Source of the DNA: Persicaria tinctoria
Taxonomy: Eukaryota > Streptophyta > Magnoliopsida > Caryophyllales > Polygonaceae
Assembly: GCA_037127255.1 (NCBI GenBank)
Contig: JBANSL010000004.1
Span: forward strand, 4,712,001 to 4,776,000
DNA: 64,000 nucleotides
Direction: 5' to 3'
The notes beneath the pieces were generated by a model. The model was not told the origin of the DNA. It ran no database searches and saw only the letters and a list, made by a program, of their open reading frames with translations. Shown piece by piece: positions 22,450 through 34,148 of the stretch (position 1 is the first letter of the stretch; each line of letters opens with the position of its first letter). Made by a program: the position numbers and the translations under genes.

Positions 22450-23511
22450 ACCCGCCCCCACTGGTAGCGGTGAAGTAGGTCTCCAGTCAACCTGGTGAGT
22501 GTTTTGGCGCCCGTAAACGCCATTGTCAATGGTAGATTATGTAAGACTCAAAGAATGTTGAAAAATGGTTTGAATTTGAACGTGCTTTCGATCCGTCAAA
22601 AACATCCAAAGGTGGTATTTGGCGCAAAGTCGCCCGAGGAGAGAGTCAGATAATAGGTAAAAAAAAGTGTGCTTTTTTCCATGTCAAATGATCCAATTTT
22701 ACAATTTTGGCAAATTTATTTTAAAGACCCAATAAATATTTAAAATATCACTTTTTACAACCTTTATTTTGAGAAATTGCGGCTTAGGCATAGGATAAGA
22801 ATGAATTATGAATTAAGAGATATTTTAATTTTTTTGTTTATTTTAAAAATATATTTATAGGGTTCATCCAGGTATATTATGAAAACAATTTATTTTTAAT
22901 ATATTTGGATTCTTAATCAATGTCTTAAAAAAAACACACACAAATTAGGCGAAAGAATCAAAAGATCATTTTTTTTATAAAAAAAATTGTATAATAGGCG
23001 AAAATTAGGCTGTATGTCTAACGGGTAGCACATCATAGATCATACTTCCGGATAATTACAGAGAAAAATTTCATGGATTAAGAAAATTTTCATGGATTTT
23101 AATCTATAAATTATAGGAAAGTCATTTTAGAAAATGACTCAAATAATTAAAATTCAAAAATCTATACTCTTACTCTTAAAGCATAGATTTTATGCTCTTA
23201 GAAAAGACTTTTCAATCTATAACTTCTATATTTATAGATTTTAGTCTTTTCAATCTATAAAAATCTATGCTCTTGTCTTTGCTCTTAGAAAGTCTTTTAA
23301 AAATCTAGAAATTTTAAAGCGTAAATTTCAATCTATAAATCCTAGAAAAGTCTTTTCTGATTTAGTATAGGCTATTAGAGCATCATGAAAAAAATTCGAT
23401 TTTAGTATTATTTTATATGACATTAAATAGATTCATTAATACGCAATTGATAAAACCACAAAAGAATGAATTGATAAAACCACAAAAAATGCATTGATAA
23501 AACTCTTGTCG
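22450..23511. other. AT-rich intergenic sequence
   Basis: No gene is seen. Short repeated words (AATCTATAAA, AAGTCTTTT) recur at 23090-23360. Confidence 0.4.
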
Positions 23512-23866
23512 AACAATGAAGATCTTCTACAACACTTTATATAACACTAGATGTAACACAAAATTAATTATGCTATAAATTTCTAATAAAAAAAATTCTA
23601 AAAATTATATTTATGTTTTAAACGCTTGTTAGTATATGTTTGTAAAAACATTTGATGAAAAATTATGTATTTAAATTTTATATAAATCAATCTAAAAATT
23701 ATAAAACATGTATTTTCATCAAATTGTTTTACAAACATATACTAGCAAGTGTTTAAAACATAAATATAATTTTTGGATTTTTTTATTGCAAATTTATAAC
23801 ATAATTAGTTTTGTATTACACCTAGTGTCACACAAAGTGTTATAGAGGATCTTCATTGCTTGTCGA
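23512..23866. mobile_element. MITE with about 170-bp inverted arms
   Basis: The left arm starting AACAATGAAGATCTTCTACA and the right arm ending GATCTTCATTGCTTG are imperfect reverse complements along nearly their whole length. They meet near 23690 and share TTTTAAACGCTTGTTAGTAT-type sequence. It has no coding capacity. Target duplications are not clear. Confidence 0.7.
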
Positions 23867-23969
23867 CTGGTCAGGTACCAAATATTTACCACCAAAGTTA
23901 ATTGGGTTACCCGAGGTTTACCACCAAAGCTGAATAAACCCAAAAAAAATAGAATTTAGATCTAATCGG

Positions 23970-24108
23970 AATAATTATTGGTTCAAATGAAAGGTAACAA
24001 AAGCGATGAATAATTATTGACTCATAGGCCACGAGTTCGAATCTCCCTCTCCGTATTGTAATGACTAAGTGTCTACCTCTGAAACAAAAAAAAAAAGAAA
24101 AAAAAAAA
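23970..24108 (+). mobile_element. SINE-like sequence with A-rich tail
   Basis: A possible RNA polymerase III B box, GAGTTCGAATCTC, at about 24032-24044 is followed by an A-rich tail at 24085-24108. A box and target duplication are not convincing. Confidence 0.35.
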
Positions 24109-24216
24109 GGGTAAGCGGTCTACTTGCAACAAAAAATTAATAAATTATAAGACACCAAAAAAGAATAAATACCCAAAAATAATTCAACTAAGATTCACTA
24201 CTTGAATAGTTGAATG

Positions 24217-25839
24217 TAGGGGTGGGCACAAATCCCGCAAATCCCGTCCCGTCCCGCATCCCGTCCCGATCCCGGTGGGATTTAGGAAAAAAAAATTCAA
24301 TCCCCTCCCGATCCCGTCCCGCAAAAATTTCGCGGGACGGGACGCGGGACGAAGAGTTTACATCCCGCAAATCCCGTCCCGTCCCGCATATATATAAATA
24401 TTTATATATAATTAAAATTAATAAAAATATCTAAGAATATATTTATATTATACCCTAATATTTATTTAAAACCAAAATTTAAAGTTCAAAATAATAATAC
24501 AAACTTAAAAACATACTATAACAAATAGTCAAATACTCTTGTTGGTTTGCTAAGTTGCTACTGAGCCTACTGTTGGCTTGCAAAAAAAAACTAGAAAAGC
24601 AACTTACTGTTGGAGTGTTGGTAGCTGTATATATACTCGGAGGAAAACATCCCATTTTAGGCTACTTGCTACTGTAATATAACTTCTAAGTTTAATTTAT
24701 AATGTGATTATGTAGGACTTTAATTTTCACCTTTGTTAGTTGATATATTTGGAGTTAATTGAGTTATTTTTTAATCTTTTTTTTTTTACGAGGGATAAAT
24801 CCCGTCCCGTCCCGATCCCGTCCCGTCCCGTGAGGGATAAGACCTAGACATGAGCAAGGGTCAAGGGTCGACCCGGACCCGACGGGAACCCGAAGGGTCG
24901 ACGACCCGGCGGGTTAGGGTCAACAAGGGTCAGGGTTGAGGCGGGTCAAGGGTTAGTGTTAGGGTCATGTTGGTTTTGACCCATGGACCCGGCGGGTCGA
25001 ACCCGAAGGGTCGACCCGTAGGGTCAACCCGCCGGATCATCTATTTTTTTCCATAAAAATCGAGGTGAAGAGGAAGAGGTATTCAACATTATAGAATGAC
25101 GGAGCCATCTAGACTCTAGAGAGATCCCAATTTCCTACTACGTAGACAATCGTCCGTCAAATATTCGTCGCTCCTTGCTCAACTCTAACGGTGGAGCAAC
25201 GTTTTAGCCAATGTGGTCAAATATTAAGCGAGAAGAGATCAAGACTCTTGCCCGAGACTCTGAAAGGTCAAGTTTGCCTAAACGATTGGAAGAGGGTGGA
25301 GATGCGAATTCAAAATAATGACCACTTAATCGAGTCAAACTCGGATGAAAAACTCGACGATGACACAATGGTCAAGAGCTCAGATGCAAAGCAAGGAGAA
25401 GAGTCCTATCATGAGATAAGGTAAGTAGGGATCAAAACGAATGTAAAGAACTACGTGAGCTTTCATTCCTCTTCCTCGAGAGATACGTACACAACTAGAA
25501 AATCGGTCCATACCCTTCTTCCTTTTTATTTTTGTTTTTTTAAACTTAAAAAACTTTTTAAAAAAATGACATGTCATGACCCGGCGGGTCAAAGGGTCGA
25601 CCCTTGACCCGGCGGGTCACCACAACCTGTTGACCCGTGGTTTGGAAGGGTCAGGGTTAGGGTCAGAGATATCCCGACCCTTGACCCAGCGGGTCCGACC
25701 CGTGCTCATGTCTAATAAGACCCGGTGGGATTTGGAAAAAAAATATCAATCCCGTCCCGATCCCGTCCCGCAAAAAATACGAGGGACGGGACGCGGGATT
25801 ACCCTAATCCCATCCCGTCCCGTCCCATGCCCACCCCTA
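24217..25839. mobile_element. hAT-type element (outer), 8-bp TSD
   Basis: Its ends are TAGGGGTGGGCA and TGCCCACCCCTA, with an identical 8-bp duplication GTTGAATG on both sides (24209-24216 and 25840-25847), diagnostic of hAT. Subterminal regions are packed with ATCCCGTCCCG repeats at both ends. No transposase is present. Without the inner insertion and its extra TSD copy it would be about 745 bp. Confidence 0.9.
24845..25714. mobile_element. hAT-type element nested in the outer hAT element
   Basis: Its ends are TAGACATGAGCAAGGGTC and GACCCGTGCTCATGTCTA. The 8-bp duplication ATAAGACC is intact on both sides (24837-24844 and 25715-25722). Subterminal DNA is rich in GGGTCGACCC and GACCCGGCGGGTC words on both sides. 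It is non-autonomous: the internal frame at 25191-25424 has no recognisable domain. Confidence 0.9.
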
Positions 25840-26030
25840 GTTGAATGTCTACAAAAAAAGAAAGGTTCACTACTTTAATTCCTCACATAAATCCGGGAGT
25901 AGTTGCTTCACCTGCTTTTTTGCCTTTTTTTCCCCTTTGATTTCTCATATCTCAATGATCGATCTTAATTTGCCTTCTATTAATAGGTATTATACATTTA
26001 AGCAGGAATTGGATCCGGTAGAGTTGGTAT

Positions 26031-26173
26031 ATTAACTCCATGGGTGGAGTTGGACAAATCTCAACCGTCAAAAAAATAACCGACGGTTAGATTTAGCTTT
26101 CTCCTTCACCCCACCACCACCCCCACCCAATTTTTTTATGAAGGTGAAATCCAACTCCACCCATGAATTTAAT
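26031..26173. mobile_element. Small MITE (143 bp)
   Basis: It has 24-bp inverted ends, ATTAACTCCATGGGTGGAG(...) and CTCCACCCATGAATTTAAT. A second inner inverted pair (CAACCGTC / GACGGTTAG) is also present. The target duplication is unclear. Confidence 0.65.
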
Positions 26174-26448
26174 AGCCAAATTCATGGGATCCAACACCCC
26201 CCACACCTTCTTCTCACTTATACAGAATATAATTAATTAATTGAATTAATAAGGAAATAAACAAATTAATTAGCCACCCAAATATGGATCATTTAATTTG
26301 ATCAGCTTAAGATCCTATGCCCCTAATTGAATTGTGTCCCCTCTCTCTTTGCAACCCTCAAAGTAAAAACACAAAAATGAAACAAATAAAAGAAATTAGA
26401 TTAAAATAGAAGTTGAAATTTTTGTGAGATGCGATAGAATCATAGAAC

Positions 26449-26450
<2 letters not shown>

Positions 26451-26498
<48 letters not shown>

Positions 26499-26818
26499 AT
26501 ATAAGGAAAGAAATTCGGTTCTCTAGACAAGCCTAAAGAAACCGAGAGCCCGGACAAGCCGGGAGATGGACTCACCATCATGTACAACAAGAAGCAAATG
26601 ACAGAAGCAAATGACAAAAAGTAAAGAACAGAAATAAAGTACAAGCCAACCTACGCTGAAACAACAGATTAACAGAACCAAAACCAATCAGTCAAATTGC
26701 AGACGGACACAGAGAACTCTGGGGAACACTAGCGGACACCTCAACATGGACTCTTTCCAGAATCAACAGGCATCGTCGCATTTCCACGACGTCTACAAGC
26801 TCGACAAACTAGTCATCG
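26451..26818 (-). mobile_element. 5'-truncated LINE with 47-nt poly(A) tail
   Basis: On the minus strand a LINE 3' end of about 320 bp finishes in an uninterrupted run of 47 A (plus-strand T 26451-26497). It is flanked by the 16-bp target duplication TAGAATCATAGAACAG at 26435-26450 and 26819-26834. The sequence just before the tail (CTTGTACTTTATTTC, TCTCGGTTTCTTTAGGC) is like plant L1 3' UTRs. The pure tail and perfect duplication point to a recent insertion. Confidence 0.92.
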
Positions 26819-28644
26819 TAGAATCATAGAACAGTTAAACCACCTTCAACCGCTTCTCTAAAATTTATTCAAAATGAGCAAACAATACATATTGTTCAAA
26901 TTATTTTTGCTTCAAATTCAACAATTTTCTCTTTTCAAAGACTGGGAGAATCGTGTAGATTTGAGAAAACTTCTCTATTTTATCCGTTACTTTCATATTT
27001 TAGATACTGAGATGGAGAGCCCGTTGAACAAAAAATGCATTAAAATTATCTAACAACTATAAAATCCATAATGAAGAATTTGTTGGAAATGCTCTTAGAT
27101 CCAAATTATTCACTCACTGGCCACAGTAGTTGTCAATCCTTTGACCCAGGGGCGGCCCCAGGGTGGGGCGCGCGTACACGGCCGCCCCACCTTTTGACCC
27201 ACGAGCCCCCAGAGTTTAGAGGAAAAAAAATTATTTATATACTATGATTGTGTTGTAATAAGTAAAATTAGAATGGAAATTAAATCAATTAATCCACTTA
27301 GTTCAATTGGTAAATGGGAAGGAGTGAGGGCTAAATGATATAAGAGGGCTTGGGTTCGATTCCTTGCACCATTTTATTTATTGTTTCAATTTTGTATCTT
27401 GCTTTTGTTATCCTTTTCTTTATTTTTTTTTTTTCTTATCTTCATTTTGCATTTGATAGTAAATAATAATTATAGTGAATTTAGACATATTACCTCTTCT
27501 ATCTTATTAATTATGATGATGGTAAATAATTTATTTATATTAAAAAATTAATTATATCCTTTTATTTAGCATATCTTGAATGTTTTTTTTGCCTAAAAGA
27601 CTCAATTATAGGATGATCGATGACATTTCAAATTATTTTTTTCGACTTTAGTAATATATAAGATTTCATAAATATTTTATACTTTTAAAAAAATACAACA
27701 TTCAAAATTTCAACATCCTATTAAACAAATTAAATTTACTTAAAATTAATTAGAACATAAAATAGGCGAATTAAAAAATTATAATGAAAAGAGACTTATA
27801 ATTAATTGAAACCTTTCTAGAAAAAGATAATTTATATTGTATAATGATCTATAATATTTGTACTATATCATATGACATAAATATAATCTTTTTGTTGTAA
27901 AAATCTCTACAATGAACTTTATAGTCGGAAATAAGAAATAAGAATTCGAATACTCTTACATATATAATAATATTAATTTGTATAGGAATCCAAGTGTCAA
28001 GAATGACTATAAGATAATAAGATCATATGCCTCATTTTAATAATTGTATAGGGCCTTCAAAATTGATTGAACGCTCCTCCAAATCTTAAGTCTGTAATTT
28101 CGCCCCACCTTTCAGAGATTCTTGCGGCCGTCACTGTAACGGCCCAGGATTATGATTCCCAGGTTACGTTTCGAGGGATAAAACCCCTCGTTATGACCTT
28201 GCGCCCCGAGTACAGGTTGAAGGTTTCAAAACTTACTTTAATGTTTTCAAGGGGAATTTCATACCCAAAATCGAAGGGATCGTTGGAATCCCCGAGGAAG
28301 TCCCATGTACCTGTCGTAAATCTAAGCGTGGAAATCAGAAATAGTGCGACTAGCGGAAGTAAGTGTAATACAAGAGGGTGCCACGGCAGAGCCGGGTCAA
28401 AACGGAGTCAAAAGTATAAATCCAAAATATAATTAGAGTCTAGTGAAGTCTATACTCCAGCGCTCACTCTCCGCCGACAAAATGACCGGCGCAATAAGCA
28501 AACAGCACCGATAGGAGGAACATAAATAATACCTAAAAAAATTGATATGGGGCGGGATCAGATCGATGCCCACTTAACTCTGCATCCCAACCATAGGCAC
28601 ATGTTGTGAGCGGAATCTGCCATGTTTTACAGTAACTTTTATAT

Positions 28645-30887
28645 TGATTTCTGTATACATTTCATGCATTTGGGTTAAGATAGTACAGAATCTATGTAGT
28701 TTATGTTTATTTGCCAAATTATGGAATCTACACCAGTTTCTGTTTAAATCGCAGAAATCGAGGCGTTTACAGCAGTTCTACAGAAAGTCGGAAAAGCTCG
28801 GAAAATCACTACAGAAGTCCAAGGTCAAAGCAGCGGAACAAGTCGGAGAGTCAAGTCTACCCGACATCGAGTAGGTCTACTCGACCTAGACGAGCATGTC
28901 CAGGCACCAACTTGTCGAGCAGACCTTGGTCGAGAGAGCCAGCAACCCGAGCTCCGGAACCCAACTCGACCTCGACAAGCCCTGGTCGAGGTCGACGAAG
29001 CCCATACGCCCAGATCCGGAGTCGACGAGAAGAAGCTGTCCGAGGACGAAGCCGAGGGCGACCAGGAGCATTCGCTGCAGCGGAAAAGGAAACTCGCTGC
29101 CGCGGAAGAAGTCACCCGCTGCCAGCGGAAGAGCTAGCTCGCGGGAGCGGAAGCGAAGACCCAACTCGATCTCGACTAACTCTTGTCAAGATCGACGAAG
29201 ACCTTGAGCCATGACCGATCTTGCCGAGGAGAGACACTCGAGGAGGGCTAGTCGACGGAGCCACCCTTGTCGAGGTCGACGAGGCCAACTCGAGGTCGAC
29301 GAGCGCCAGTGAACCCAGTCCGAGCCACATCGAGCAGAAGTCACCCGAGGAGCCCAGTCCGAGCCACCCTACTCGAGGTCGACGAGACCTTGTCGAGGTC
29401 GAGTAGACCCAGCTTCCAGAAGCTGCTCGACGAAGCTTTGTCCGAGTAGAATTGGAGTTCCTTGGGCGCGAAGTTGCTGAATTCTATCCCGATCTATCAA
29501 GTTCTATCTATGGAAGGCGATCTATCAACATGAAGACATATTTCCCTATTTAGTTTTATCTGTTCCCTATGGATTTATTTCCATTAAACATTTATTTATC
29601 TTTTAAGCAATTTAGATATAGATAGATATCTTCTTTCCTAGATTAGTTAGGGAATGAAGGCTATAAATAAAGCCCATGGGGCTGGTTTTTCAGAGATTCC
29701 AGTTCAGATTCAATTTCAGAGACAGTTAGTTAGTTCCATTCAGAGATACAGTTTAGGAAGTTTAAGGTTTTTAGGGTTTTGGCTTACAGCGAAAGTTGAT
29801 TGCAAAGATTGTAAAGGCTTTGGATTTAGTTTATGCAATTCAGTTTCTTTCATCAATCAATGTCTGCGATTGTAATGAGGCGTGAGTAGTCCACCCACTT
29901 CTGGGGCTGGGGTGAGCCCGACGGTGGCCATGTGAGGCGATGCGATAAAGGTCAGATCTTTTTGTGTGATTCATCTTCTATCCCTATGAGCATGATTCTT
30001 TTGCGAGAGTTGAAGGTGATCCTTGTTTGTGTTATTGAAGCGAAAGTGATCTTAATGCAACTTGGATTAATTATGTGAAAAAGGGTTAGTAACAATTAGG
30101 GTTTATGCGAGAGCCTCTATATGCCTATTTGTTAATGACGAAAGTAATTTGATGGAAAGCATGATCTTTTATGCCTTTATGTGTTGTTTTGCATGGTTAT
30201 CGTTGCGGTGTTGAAACCCTGGCCTTGGAGGTCTTTTTAATATATTGAAGTTAATTTCTGTCAAATTTCTAAATTCTGTCGAAAATCTGCGATTTTGTGT
30301 TCTCTGTTCCTTGTCGACATAGACCAGCCTTTGTCGGTCTCGAGTACACCTTTGTCGAGGTCGAGGAGAGTTAGTCTAGGTCGAGTTGGTTATTTTCTGT
30401 TTTCATCGATTTCAAGTTTCTGTCTTTTACTTTTCTTCGTCGAGGTCGAGTGGGAGGTTGTCTAGGTCGAGTTGGTTATTTTCTGTTTTCATCGATTTCA
30501 AGTTTCTGTCTTTTACTTTTCTTCGTCGAGATCGAGGACCTCTTGTCGAGGTCGAGTTGGCTTGTTTTCTCGAGTTGCTTTGTTTTCTGTTTCTGAGTTG
30601 TTGCAGTCGACTTACCTTAGTCGATCTAGAGGACAGCTACTCGAGATCGAGTAGCTTCTGTGTCCTCGAGTTACTTTCTGTCTTTATCTGTTCTTGCTTT
30701 TATTTTAGTTGCCCTTGCCGGGATTATTTGTTTCTGTTTTATTTTTGCTTCTGCTTGTGTTTCTGCTTTTCTGCTGTTGTGAGAATCTGATAGCTACCTA
30801 AGAACTGCTGACGTGCTTCCTCGTGGATTCGATCCTGACTTTTCTCTTACTACAACGGGAGGAAGTCTTGTATTATTTGCTGAGACA
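28645..30887 (+). mobile_element. Inner Athila/Tat-like LTR sequence rich in TCGAGGTCGA
   Basis: The 3' part (about 30810-30887) reads GTGGATTCGATCCTGACT...ACTACAACGGG...GCTGAGACA. It aligns with the 3' end of the LTR at 729-2203, but in plus orientation. Two blocks (28850-29450 and 30300-30660) are full of TCGAGGTCGACGAG words. The right end is placed by that alignment; the left end is approximate and no target duplication was confirmed. The R/S-rich frames at 28711-29330 are products of the TCGA words, not genes. Confidence 0.5.
30374..30545 (+). repeat. 86-bp tandem duplication
   Basis: Two near-identical 86-bp units start with GTCTAGGTCGAGTTGG at 30374 and 30460. Each contains TTTCATCGATTTCAAGTTTC. 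Confidence 0.9.
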
Positions 30888-33337
30888 GGGAAGTCAATCT
30901 GATCTTTATTTTACATTTATTTCAATACTCGACATACTCCTGCAACAACAGCACACATATACGCTAATCCTAATAAAGATGCTTCTAGATGCATGGCGGA
31001 ATATTAACACACTAACATGCTCCTAAGATCAAATGCATAATAATAATAAGGCCTTAGCACAGAATACCAAGTGGTATATCCCTCTCCTACCTCCACCCCT
31101 TCCGATAGGTGGAGACTGGCCAGCTCGTGAATGCATTCATTCATAATTGGGCGGCACGCATGCCTAACCCGCTCCACAATAAAGCCCGCAGGCATATCAT
31201 AATAAAAGGAAGTGCATGACTCGATTGACTCAGGGTACCCGATGAGGCTGGGCTACCCTATGACCCTAGCAAAGACTTCTAGGACTATCACAGATAACGG
31301 CCGTTCTGTTTTCATACGCACAAAGAAATAGAATGCTCAACGATCGATGCAACCTAGCATGGTACTACATGGCATGCTGATCATGAATGCAACACCTAGT
31401 ATATCATGCACCTAAAGCAGGGAATAGCTCTATTCAATCTGAGTAAGCTCCGAAGAGACTTACCTGGTATCGCAGAACAGCAAAAGGCAATCAACCAGGC
31501 AATATGAAATCCGACACGTCACAGATGGTCACCTAACAGGTATAAGCACACCAATGAGTCTATATCTAAGGCACACAAAGCATAGAATTATCACACACAC
31601 AACTTCACAACTTAACATAATAACCGTCACATCATCATTTCCATAATATCAACCTTATCTCATAATCTATCATCTCAATATCTCACAACCATACTCAATA
31701 TAATTCTCCAATTCATCAACTTAAGACAATTCCAATTCATACTTAACCAATTTGCATGCCATCATTTCGAAATCTTACTTAGCATATATTTGCACATCTT
31801 CAACATAATCATATAACATTTAACCACAATAATAAATCACCACAATATCACATATTAAATCTCAAACATCATCTTATATTTTAAATCCAAATAATATTCC
31901 TTAAATCAAAACACCCCTTTTTAAATCACTAACCAACCTTACTTTAGCTTAAATTACCAAAACCACCCTTTTATTTTATAAAGAAACCAAACAGGCCCTA
32001 TATTTCTAACAGGTCAAACCGGCCTTATTGTTAAATGGAACCCAAACCCAAAATCGGGCCCTTTATGTTGTCTAAAAAAAACAGACCCCGGCCCAAGCCT
32101 TTGTTGTGTTTAAGAAGCCCAAAAAACAAGCCCAACAATACCCTCTTATTTCCCAATACACCAAAACCGGTTTTTTCTTTAGAAGAATAAAAAGGGGAGG
32201 GGGACCCGGGTGTGACATGGCAAATGAAGCGGGGCCCAGGAGTGGGTGTGGGCTGATGTGGCCAAGGGAGTGGGGCCCAGTCCCCCTTTCTTCTTCCCCC
32301 ATTTCGCTGAACAGAGAAGGGAGCAGGGATCTTGCCCAGAAGACGGCGAAGGAAAAAAAAGAAGGGAGGAGGGGAGCCTCCCGGCGGCGGTGCTCCGGCC
32401 ACCCCGTCTCGCCGGCCACCCCGGCACCCACTCCCTTGGACAGGAAAGGAAAAAAGGAGGAGGAAGAAGGGGGCTCACCGAGATGCGGCTTCGTCTCGCC
32501 GGAAGTGCGAATCGGGTCGTCGAAAGCTCGAATCGGCTCGTCGGAAGCTCGAGGGAGCTCGCCAGGCCCTGGATTGAAGATTGGGGGTTAAAGGCGGAGC
32601 TTTGCAAGCTCTTCGATCGGAAAAGAAAAAAGAACGAAGCTTACCGGACTGGAAACGAGGAAGCAGAGGAGGGAGCGAGGCGGGGAGAGGCGCTGCTCGG
32701 CGTCGGTGGTTGGTGTTGTTTCTGCTCGGTGATGAAGGAGAAGAGGTCGGGCGGCAGGGCTTGGCTCTACTCTCGGCAAAACAGGACGAGGAAGAGGAGT
32801 TGTGGCGGTGGCGGTGCTCCGGTGGTCTCCAGCGACAGTGACGGAGATGCGAGTGACGGTGGTGTGGCGGTGGTGAGGTGTGGTGCGGAGGTGGAGGCGT
32901 GGTGGAGCTCAAACACCGGGTTTTGGGTTGTTGAACAGAGAGGGAAACCGAGAGAATGGAGAGAGGAACAGTGTGTATGTGGGTTTACAAAAATCTGATT
33001 TTCAATATGTGTTAATTTTGGGTAGAGTGAGGGTGTTGTTTGTTTGCTAGAATAAGAGAAACCAAAAAGAGAGAGAGGGGAGGTGAGGATAAGATTTTTC
33101 CTCAAATAGGAGGTGATGAGTTGGATTAGGATAAGGATTCGGAATATGACGGAATTGAGAGCCCGGGTCGGGAATTTAAATTTCCGCTGATTGATCGTTC
33201 AAAACCCGAAATGAAAGACGGAGTTGATTTTTAAATCGGAAAATTTGGGTCGGAATTTATTTTAAATTCATTTTGATTTTCTTTTTCCGAAATTAATATT
33301 TTTAAAAATCCGAGCCTTTACAGTCACTGCTTTGACC

Positions 33338-33794
33338 TACTGCCCTACTGGTAAGAAGCAAAGCAAATCTGGACGGAGGCAGGAATCGAACCCGGGACCT
33401 CTTGTAAGTTTCAATTAGGGTTGTAAAACGGACTGACGTATAGAAACAACTTATCAATGAAATGACTATGTACTCTATAAGAAATCAGTAATCCTTATAA
33501 GTTTCATATACCTTTATACAGAACAAAATGATCAAAGATTATACAACTAAAGGTTCAAATTTTCCTCCATTTTCGCTTGTTTGCCAAACCAAATTAACCC
33601 TCCTAAAGATGGCAAGTTCAAAGGATTATAGCTCGACTGCATTCACGACAGCATACATGGTTCTTCAAGGATCAAAAAACACCGCAGAGCGGCAGAACTA
33701 AGATTGATTCAACTAAGAACTAACATTGCAAAGAAAGCAAAAAAACTTACTACAGACTTTAATTATTTATCTTTCATGTAACATGTAGTGAGAT
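33338..33794. other. Right flank of the split hAT element
   Basis: No gene is seen. A reverse-oriented B-box-like word at about 33388-33402 (GGAATCGAACCCGGG) hints at an old tRNA-derived SINE. Confidence 0.35.
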
Positions 33795-33813
33795 CAAATA
33801 AACAAATTAAATG

Positions 33814-34051
33814 GTCCGCATGGGCTTAGCTCAACCGGTCACAGGGGTGGCATTTAGAGTAAGGACCAAGAATCGAGTCTCACCAGCGACAGAGTGGGAG
33901 CAACCTCTCAAATAGGGGGCTCCTTGTGCGCAGTGAGCACTGGTCCCAAGCCCATATTATCGGCCGAGTCACCCTGATTTACTTCCTCTCACAATTTAGA
34001 TCGGACCGGAGGGTGAGGGGCGTCCGGGGTGAGCGATTTTACCTTTTGGAG
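33814..34051 (+). mobile_element. tRNA-derived SINE with 19-bp target duplication
   Basis: A 238-bp insertion flanked by CAAATAAACAAATTAAATG at 33795-33813 and 34052-34070. The head has an A-box-like TTAGCTCAACCGGT and a B-box-like GAATCGAGTCTC, then a body as in plant Au-type SINEs (GTGAGCACTGGTCCCAAGCC, GGACCGGAGGGTGAGGGG). It lies about 80 bp downstream of the permease stop codon. Confidence 0.88.
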
Positions 34052-34124
34052 CAAATAAACAAATTAAATGAAATCAACATAACTAACTAACTAAACCCTT
34101 TGCTCAAAAAAAAATTTTTTTAAC

Positions 34125-34144
34125 TAAACCCTAACCCTAACCCT
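34125..34144. repeat. Short interstitial telomere-like repeat
   Basis: CTAAACCCTAACCCTAACCC, two to three plant-telomere-like units, directly beyond the permease stop codon. Confidence 0.7.
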
Positions 34145-34148
34145 GATG

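Larger units (their letters stand above)
28135..33322 (-). mobile_element. Probable solo LTR of a gypsy element, with nested insertion
   Basis: It starts TGTAACGGCCC and ends CCTTTACA, with the 5-bp duplication GTCAC at 28130-28134 and 33323-33327. I find no internal second copy of either end, so a single long LTR (about 2.9 kb without the inner insertion) fits better than a full element. Orientation is minus by the TGTAAAGGCTCGGATTTTT start, which resembles Tekay/Del-type LTRs. The frames at 32031-33105 are GC-rich LTR sequence with no recognised domain. Confidence 0.7.
27147..33329. mobile_element. hAT-type element split by an LTR insertion
   Basis: The left end CAGGGGCGGCCCCAGG and the right end GCGGCCGTCAC...TG fit hAT termini. 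The 8-bp duplication CTTTGACC flanks it at 27139-27146 and 33330-33337. The body is 27147-28134 plus the last two bases at 33328-33329; everything between is a later LTR insertion with its own duplication. At 27295-27362 it holds a tRNA-like stretch with a B box GGGTTCGATTCC. No transposase is present. Confidence 0.85.

Noticed and set aside
27295..27362. Possible tRNA gene (GGGTTCGATTCC)
   Set aside because: The B-box-like word is present, but no acceptor stem or anticodon arm could be built; it is probably transposon sequence.
28711..29330. Overlapping open frames of 60-167 codons on both strands
   Set aside because: They arise from TCGA-rich palindromic words that lack stops in most frames; the residues are low-complexity R/S/P with no domain.
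28626..30899. AATCTG as a target duplication for the inner LTR
   Set aside because: The 6-mer occurs near both edges, but the positions do not fit TG...CA ends with equal 5-bp flanks.
32031..33105. Several long GC-rich open frames on both strands
   Set aside because: They lie inside the LTR insertion at 28135-33322, overlap on all frames and show no conserved domain.
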